Positions 57,070 to 64,000 of a stretch of DNA of 64,000 bases are shown one piece after another. The notes beneath the pieces were generated by a model. It saw only the letters and a program-made list of their open reading frames with translations. It made no database searches and was not told the DNA's origin. This DNA is from Prochilodus magdalenae (taxonomy: Eukaryota > Chordata > Actinopteri > Characiformes > Prochilodontidae), in NCBI GenBank assembly GCA_024036415.1, contig JAMWET010006806.1:83501-147500 (forward strand). Direction: 5' to 3'. Both the position numbers and the translations under genes were made by a program. Within the stretch, counting starts at the first letter, position 1, and every line of letters begins with the position of its first letter.

Positions 57070-59230
57070 TCACCAGGCACCATCCCTACATCCCCTCATC
57101 CATCACCAACACTGTTCCTTCATCCCTTCATCCATCACCAACACGGTCCCTACATCCCTTCATCCATCACCAACACTGTTCCTTCATCCCTTCATCCATC
57201 ACCAACACGGTCCCTACATCCCTTCATCCATCACCAACACTTAACTCCCTTCATTCATGATCTATCCAGCATAACCAACACTGTTCCTTCATCCCTTCAT
57301 TCCTTTATCCATCACCAACACTGTTCCTTCATCCCTTCATTCCTTCCATCCCAACACTGTTCCTTCATCCCTTCATCCCTTTATCCACACGGTCCCTTCA
57401 TCCATCACCAACACTGTTCCCTTCATCCATCACCAACACTGTTTTCACTTCATTCCCTTCATTCCACCACCATATTCATTCCTTTATCTCCACCATCCAT
57501 CACCATTTATCCCTTCATTCCTTCATCCATCACCAACACTGTTCCTTTATCCCTTCATTCCTTCATCCATCACCAACACTGTTCCTTTATCCCTTCATCC
57601 CTTCATCCATCACCAACACGGTCCCTACATCCCTTCATCCATCACCAACACTGTTCCTTCATCCCTTCATCCATCACCAACACGGTCCCTACATCCCTTC
57701 ATCCATCACCAACACTGTTCCTTCATCCATCAACCAACATCCATCCTTCAACACCTTCATCCATTACATCCCGGTCCCTACATCCCTTCATCCATCACCA
57801 ACACTGTTCCTTCATCCCTTCATCCATCACCAACACTGTTCCTTCATCCCCTCATCCTTTCATCCATTACTAACACGGTCCCTACATCCCCTCATCCATC
57901 ACCAACACTGTTCCTTCATCCCCTCATCCTTTCATCCATTACTAACACGGTCCCTACATCCCTTCATCCATCACCAACACTGTTCCTTCATCCCCTCATC
58001 CTTTCATCCATTACTAAACGTTCCCTACATCCCTTCATCCAACACCAACACTTGTTCCTTCATCACCCTCATCCCTTCATTCCTTAATACTAACACGGTC
58101 CCTACATCCCTTCATCCATCACCAACACTGTTCCTTCATCCCCTCATCCTTTCATCCATTACTAACACGGTCCCTACATCCCTTCATCCATCACCAACAC
58201 TGTTCCTTCATCCCCTCATCCTTTCATCCATTACTAACACGGTCCCTACATCCCTTCATCCAACACCAACACTGTTCCTTCATCCCCTCATCCTTTCATC
58301 CATTACTAACACGGTCCCTACATCCCTTCATCCATCACTTACACTGTTCCTTCATCCCCTCATCCTTTCATCCATTACTAACACGGTCCCTACATCCCTT
58401 CATCCCTTCATCCATCACCAACACGGTCCCTACATCCCTTCATCCCTTCATCCATCACCAACATGGTTCCTTCATCCCTTCATTCCTTTATCCATCACTA
58501 ACACGGTCCCTACATCCCTTCATCCCTTCATCCATCACCAACATGGTTCCTTCATCCCTTCATTCCTTTATCCATCACTAACACGGTCCCTACATCCCTT
58601 CATCCATCACTAACACTGTTCCTTCATCCCTTCATCCCTTCATCCATCACCAACACTGTTCCTTCATCCCTTCATCCATCACCAACACTGTTCCTTCATC
58701 CCTTCATCCATCACCAACACTGTTCCTTCATCCCTTCATCCATCATCAACACTGTCCCTTCATCCCCTCATCCCTTCATCCATCACCAACACAGGTCCTT
58801 CATTCCTTCATCCATCATCAACGTGGTCCCTTCATCCCCTCATCCCTTCATCCATAATCAACGCGGTCCCTTCATCCATCACTAACACTTCATCCCTTCA
58901 TTCCTTTATCCATCACCAACACTGTTCCTTCATCCCTTCATTCCTTTATCCATCACCAACACTGTTCCTTCATCCCTTCATTCCTTTATCCAACACTGTT
59001 CCTTCATCCCTTCATTCCTTTATCCAACACGTGTCTCACCTGTTCATCCCTTCATACCTATATACATCACCAACACACTGTTCCTTCATCCCCTCTTCAC
59101 ACTCTCTCTCAATGTTCCATCCCCACACTTCATTCCTTCATCCATCACCAAACACTGTTCCTTCCTCCCTCTTAGTTCTCCATCCCATCACCACTACCTG
59201 TTCCTTCTATCGCTCATCCCTTCATCCCTC
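57070..59230 (+). repeat. CATCACCAACACTGTTCCTTCATCCCTT minisatellite
   Basis: Units of about 32 bp and multiples (CATCCATCACCAACACTGTT, then CCTTCATCCCTT; alternating with CGGTCCCTACAT). Irregular stretches (for example 57440-57500, 57725-57775, 58990-59200) may be old divergence or consensus error in assembly. It lies in mark1 intron 1. Confidence 0.93.
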
Positions 59231-59657
59231 TCAGGCTTTGCTGGATGTTTAATGGAACACCTGCTCTGTTCGATGCTAGTTCTACCTTGCCGGTTTGGAA
59301 GACCGTGGCGCTGTTGTTGTCCCGTCCCTGTTCTATATGACGTCAGTGACACCAGACCATGTGTTGTTTGTTAACCAAAGAGCATAAACCTCATCCAGAA
59401 CCACAGTCTGGAAGTCCCAGGACGCCACTCACGCCCGTGTCATACAGGTTTGTGGAGCAGAGCCGGCGTCTCCGCGTGATTTATGGGGCTTCAGTGGAAA
59501 GTATAACCGCCTGGTGTTCCGTGGTAATGTCACATCTGTCTAGCTCGCAGGCCATTACGCTGGCCCTATTAGCATTACAGCTGGGATATTACTTACCATT
59601 AGCTAGCTGACACTCCGGCCTTGATTTATACTGACAACAGGGGACTCTCTCCTGCAT

Positions 59658-59659
<2 letters not shown>

Positions 59660-59724
<65 letters not shown>

Positions 59725-59748
59725 TCCCTCTCCCTCTCTCTCTCTCTG
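59660..59748 (+). repeat. (CT)n microsatellite
   Basis: About 90 bp of TCTCTC with a few CCCTCTCC interruptions. Confidence 0.95.
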
Positions 59749-60475
59749 CAATCTCCTGTTTCACTGTCATCACAGACGCACTACGTCTCCGCTCTCATGC
59801 CCACCAGCGCTGGTATGCACCTCGCAACAAAGGGTCAGATACGCACACGCCACCGGGGAACAGCCAGCCGCGCTGACCTGCGGTGCATCACTCTTCGCTA
59901 GCGCGCTACTACGCTAGCCCCACCTTGCTCTGCATCCTACCCCGCGGGATTATCGCTGAAGTGCAGATATTGGCAGCCCACTGCACGAGGTGTAGCATTA
60001 CCACGCACCAGCGCCGGCGTAACCCGACCCGGGTTTTGTCCTGGGTGTGGCAGCTGGGGGGCGAGCGGCCAGACAGGCGGCAGCAGCAGGCCACTCTGGT
60101 TCCTCCTTCACCCTCTGACATGCACAGTGTCCTCCCGGTTGGCGTGGCCCCCTCGGGGGGGTTACAGCAAACAGAACCCCTCGGTGAAGTTTGGCGAGCG
60201 TAGCGGTTAACTCGCTCCCCTGCCTCCCCAGTTTTACGTTCGGGCAGGTCCGCACCTGAACACTCAGGCTGCTGTTATTGGAGACTGGGGTCCCAGAGCA
60301 CTTAGCATCATGTGTTGAGCTGGAGACGTCTCTCTGTAATGCAGTTTGCCGCCGTGGCGCTGTTGGATCCGGTAACAGTCGGAATTCCACACCGTTATTG
60401 GATTTTCCTCTTTGCGCCCTGAGTGGTGGAGGGCTGTCGGCTCCTATAACGCTTTCACGGTAGAAGCATTTCCAG
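59749..60475. other. mark1 intron 1 sequence without recognised features
   Basis: Unique-looking, GC-rich; open frames on both strands have no family resemblance. Confidence 0.45.
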
Positions 60476-60479
60476 TAGC

Positions 60480-60712
60480 GGCAGCCCAGTCGGTCCTGCA
60501 TGGCGTACACAGGTCTGTCTCTCGGTATGGAGTCGGGCCGCCGTGTTCGCTAACCCAACACGCCAGACGTCTCGGTATGGAGCTGTAGAGGTTCCTGATG
60601 GAGTCCTGTGATAATCCATCCCATGCAGCTTGAACATCCTCACACAGTTCCTGCAGAGTGCGGTAGGGGTGGAGGTGGAGGTCCATCTCGGTGCTAACCA
60701 CGGTGCCTAAGT
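60480..60712 (-). mobile_element. Tc1/mariner remnant (3' part, internally deleted)
   Basis: On the - strand it encodes LHLHPYRTLQELCEDVQAAW, then SIPRRLACWVSEHGGPTPY, the C-terminus of a Tc1-type transposase. Upstream it carries GGCACCGTGGTTAGCACCGA, which matches the segment just before the deletion in the 53.3-53.8 kb copy. It lies about 300 bp before mark1 exon 2. Confidence 0.75.
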
Positions 60713-61015
60713 CTACCCTCTATGCAACAAATCCTGCAGGGGTGTTTTCTGTTCCCACTGCTGTGTGCGGTAGTAGACCTGTGGTGAGGTGCCCCAACAC
60801 GTACCTCACTACTTCCCGTCTTTGTTTGTTTACGGTTATTTTGCCTACAGTCCGTCTGTAGTGTGAATCCAGGTGTAATGTTCCCCATCAGGAACCCAAC
60901 ACTGTTGTCTCTTCCGCACACGCAGCAGCCCGCTGTGCGTACCTCGGCAGCCTGTCTGAACGGCCCCTCTCCAGGTCCTAACCCCCTGCCTCCTCTCTCT
61001 GCTGCCTCTTTCCAG

Positions 61016-61219
61016 CACACCTCCCTGGATGGTTTCCCGGAAGCGCCGGTACCACCCGCCAAATCGGCCAGCCGGCAAAGCCTCCCACGATGCAGGAACT
61101 CGCTGAGCTCCAGCGTGGACGAGCACCCGCACGTCGGCAACTACCGCCTGCTCAAGACCATCGGGAAGGGCAACTTCGCCAAAGTCAAGCTGGCTCGGCA
61201 CATCCTTACGGGACGAGAG
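61016..61219 (+). CDS. mark1: mark1 exon 2 (start of kinase domain, glycine-rich loop)
   Basis: A 204-bp (68-codon), phase 0-0 exon between CTCTTTCCAG (ends 61015) and GAG|GTGAGA (from 61220). It begins HTSLDGFPE, matching the HTSVDGYTE that follows exon 1 in MARK1 and not the HTSHGDG of MARK3. It continues [11 protein letters not shown], a basic/Ser segment, then [20 protein letters not shown] with the ATP-binding loop G-K-G-N-F-A-K-V, and ends [10 protein letters not shown] just before the exon that should carry the catalytic Lys (V-A-V-K). That next exon is not found before the window ends. Joined with exon 1 the frame is continuous. Confidence 0.92.
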
Positions 61220-61439
61220 GTGAGAGCTTTGTTATACTCCAGTCCCTCGCGTCTCTCGCGTCCCTCGCGTCCCCCAGGCTGTAGGCGTGGTGTGCTGGTG
61301 CTTGCCAGAGGAATTCCGAGGTTCTGCTGAGTCTGAGTACCGGGTCTTTTTGTGTGTGGGCTGTTCTGTAGGATCTCTTCAGGGGGTCTCAATCGCTGAC
61401 AGGTACCGAAGCTGGTCTTACGAGAGATTAGGAGACACA

Positions 61440-61835
61440 CTGCCCAGTGTAAAACACTGTGTCCACTCACTGTCCACTCTATTAGACACTCCTACCTTGC
61501 TGCTCCACCTTGTAGATGGACAGTCAGAGACGATAGCTCATCTGCTGCTGCACAGTGCAGTGTTGGTCATCCTCTAGTCCTTCATCAGTGGACACGGGAC
61601 GCTGTTGTGCTGGACACTGTTGTGTCTGATCCACTCACACCAGCACCACACACACTAACACACCACCACCACGTCAGTGTCACTGCAGTGCTGAGAATGA
61701 TCCACCACCCACATAGTACCTGCTCTGTGGTGGTCCTGTGGGGGTCCTGCCCATTGAAGAACAGGGTAATACAGTACACAGAGAAACAGACGGACTACAG
61801 TCTGGACCTGTGGACCTCAGACCACCACTCGTGCA
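61440..61835 (+). mobile_element. dispersed non-autonomous repeat, unexpanded copy
   Basis: Contains CACTGTGTCCACTCACTGTC, then TTCATCAGTGGACACGGGAC, then ACCACCACGTCAGTGTCACT and CTGCTCTGTGGTGGTCCTGT, text I recognise from a common otophysan repeat. Here the ACACGGGACGCTGTTG segment is single, in contrast to the expanded copies at 28.6 and 34.7 kb. No coding capacity is seen. Confidence 0.7.
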
Positions 61836-61909
61836 GCCTGTGATGTGTTCAGTGCTCGCCAAGTGTGCAGCGTTCCCTGTGGTTGAAGAGCGGACCTACC
61901 AGACCAGCC

Positions 61910-63690
61910 TGCTGTTCTCTGCTCACCGCTGCTCACCACTGCTCACCTCTACTCACCACTGCTCACCTCTACTCACCACTACTCACCACTACTCACCACT
62001 GCTCACCTCTACTCACCACTGCTCACCTCTACTCACCACTACTCACCACTACTCACCACTGCTCACCGCTACTCACCACTGCTAAACCACTGCTCACCGC
62101 TACTCACCACTGCTCACCGCTACTGACCTCTGCTCACCACTGCTCAGCACTGCTCACCTCTACTCACCACTGCTCACCACTGCTCACCACTGCTCACCGC
62201 TGCTCACCTCTGCTCACCACTGCTCACCACTGCTCACCGCTGCTCACCTCTGCTCACCACTGCTCACCGCTGCTCACCTCTACTCAGCACTGCTCACCTC
62301 TACTCACCACTGCTCACCTCTGCTCAGCACTGCTCACCTCTACTCACCACTGCTCACCTCTACTCACCACTGCTCACCTCTACTCACCTCTGCTCACCTC
62401 TACTCACCACTGCTCAGCACTGCTCACCTCTCCTCACCACTGCTCACCTCTACTCACCTCTACTCACCACTGCTCACCTCTGCTCAGCACTGCTCAGCTC
62501 TACTCACCACTGCTCACCTCTCCTCACCACTGCTCACCGTGCTACTGACTCACCACTCAACCTTGGCCTCACCTCCTACTCAACCACTGCTCACCTCTAC
62601 TCACCGTGCTGCTCACCTCTGCCTCCACCATCTCGCTCACCTCTTCTCACCACTGCTCAGCACTGCTCACCTCTCCTCACCACTGCTCACCTCTACTCAC
62701 CTCTACTCACCACTGCTCACCTCTGCTCAGCACTGCTCAGCTCTACTCACCACTGCTCACCTCTCCTCACCACTGCTCACCTCTACTCACCTCTACTCAC
62801 CACTGCTCACCTCTACTCACCACTGCTCACCTCTGCTCACCGCTACTCACCACTGCTCACCACTGCTCACCTCTACTCACCCTTGCTCACCTCTACTCAC
62901 CACTGCTCACCTCTACTCACCACTGCTCAGCACTGCTCACCTCTACTCACCACTGCTCACCTCTGCTCACCACTGCTCACCTCTACTCACCACTGTTCGC
63001 CTCTGCTCAGCACTGCTCACCTCTCCTCACCACTGCTCACCTCTCCTCACCACTGCTCACCTCTACTCACCACTGCTCACCTCTACTCACCACTGCTCAC
63101 CACTGCTCACCTCTACTCACCACTGCTCACCTCTACTCACCACTGCTCACCACTGCTCACCTCTACTCACCACTGCTCACCTCTACTCACCACTGCTCAC
63201 CTCTACTCACCACTGCTCACCTCTACTCACCACTACTCACCTCTACTCACCACTGCTCACCTCTGCTCAGCACTGCTCACCACTGCTCACCTCTACTCAC
63301 CACTGCTCACCTCTGCTCACCACTGCTCACCTCTACTCACCACTGCTCACCTCTACTCACCACTGCTCACCTCTACTCACCACTACTCACCTCTACTCAC
63401 CACTGCTCACCTCTGCTCACCACTGCTCACCTCTACTCACCACTGCTCACCTCTACTCACCACTGCTCACCTCTACTCACCACTGCTCACCTCTACTCAC
63501 CACTGCTCACCTCTGCTCAGCACTGCTCACCACTGCTCACCACTACTCACCTCTGCTCACCACTACTCACCTCTGCTCACCTCTACTCACCTCTGCTCAG
63601 CACTGCTCACCACTGCTCACCTCTACTCACCACTGCTCACCTCTACTCACCACTGCTCACCTCTACTCACCTCTGCTCACCTCTTCACAA
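61910..63690 (+). repeat. 10-bp (20-bp dimer) minisatellite CTGCTCACCTCTACTCACCA
   Basis: About 178 decamers of the form TGCTCACC(T/A/G)C alternating with TACTCACC(A/T)C. Irregular units occur at about 62540-62640. It lies in mark1 intron 2, starting about 690 bp after exon 2. Confidence 0.97.
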
Positions 63691-63729
63691 GGTACAGCAC
63701 GACCTCTCGGCCGCTATCACAGGCAGAGC

Positions 63730-64000
63730 GTTACCCTCTCTCTCTTTCTCTTCTCCTCTCTCTCCCTCTCTTCCACTCTTTCCACCTCTCTCTCCTCCTT
63801 TCTCCACCTCTTTCTCCTCCTTTCTCCACCCCTCTCTCCACCTCTCTCCCCCTTTTCACGTCTTTCTCCTCCTTTCTTCACCTCCTCTCTCCCCTTTCTC
63901 TCTCTCCCCCTCACCACCTCTCACCACCTTTCTTTCTCTCTCCCCCTCTCCACCTCTCTTCCCCGTCTTTCTCTCCCTCTCTCCCCCTCTCTCCCCACCT
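63730..64000 (+). repeat. polypyrimidine (CT/CCTCTC) tract
   Basis: TCTCTCCCCCTCTCCACC-type low-complexity sequence up to the window edge, with a nearly pure pyrimidine strand. Confidence 0.9.

Larger units (their letters stand above)
46166..64000 (+). other. mark1: mark1 gene, 5' portion (two exons, intron 1 and part of intron 2)
   Basis: Gene-level entry. Intron 1 runs 46217-61015 and intron 2 starts at 61220 and continues past the window. I looked for the small exon encoding the V-A-V-K-I-I-D-K segment in 61220-64000 and did not see it. Intron 1 contains minisatellites at 47.4-49.2, 50.4-52.8, 55.3-56.3 and 57.1-59.2 kb plus two Tc1 remnants. Intron 2 contains a 10-bp-unit array at 61.9-63.7 kb. 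Confidence 0.85.

Noticed and set aside
46166..61219. Assignment of the kinase to mark2 or mark3
   Set aside because: MSARTPLPTVNERDTEN followed by HTS-x-DG fits MARK1; MARK3 has MSTRT and HTSHGDG, and MARK2 diverges after ERDTE.
1..64000. Assignment of the EGF gene to efemp2 (fibulin-4)
   Set aside because: The strings [26 protein letters not shown] and the VGP-Y-A-F ending fit fibulin-3; fibulin-4 has different residues there.

Overview
The window is vertebrate nuclear DNA, almost certainly from a teleost fish. The evidence is small phase-symmetric exons with GT/AG splice sites, fish-type Tc1/mariner remnants, palindromic MITEs, a LINE/SINE-like 3' tail ending in (ATCT)n, and very abundant minisatellites. 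The mix of dispersed repeats resembles otophysan fish (characins, catfishes, electric fishes). That placement rests on repeat families I recognise from memory and is an inference.

Two protein-coding genes are present, both on the + strand and both incomplete. (1) The 3' part of efemp1 (fibulin-3, an extracellular-matrix glycoprotein) has seven coding exons between 5926 and 23261. They encode five calcium-binding EGF modules and the fibulin-type C-terminal domain up to the TAA, 320 residues in all. The signal peptide, the atypical first EGF module and the promoter lie upstream of the window. The first canonical AATAAA after the stop is at 25759. (2) The 5' part of mark1 (MARK/Par-1 Ser/Thr kinase) has exon 1 at 46166-46216 inside a CpG-rich promoter, a 14.8 kb intron 1, exon 2 at 61016-61219 carrying the glycine-rich loop, and an intron 2 that runs off the end. 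The two genes are not known to work together; they are simply neighbours about 23 kb apart.

Layout: 1-23 kb is efemp1 introns and exons, with nearly every intron carrying a large tandem array. 23-45.6 kb is the 3' region plus an intergenic stretch of inverted-motif and palindromic repeats, two arrays born inside copies of one dispersed repeat, a 177-bp satellite of about 22 copies, and several CTCF-like motifs. 45.6-46.4 kb is the mark1 CpG island. 46.4-64 kb is mark1 introns with further arrays and Tc1 fragments.

By my rough addition about 35 kb of the 64 kb is tandem or simple repeat. Many arrays have no stop codons in one or more frames and give long spurious open frames of up to about 600 codons; I do not regard any of these as genes. 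I found no RNA gene, no CRISPR and no prokaryote-like system. The most interesting material concerns how the arrays arose (from transposon segments), the regulatory motifs they multiply (CCAAT boxes), and candidate boundary elements between the two genes.
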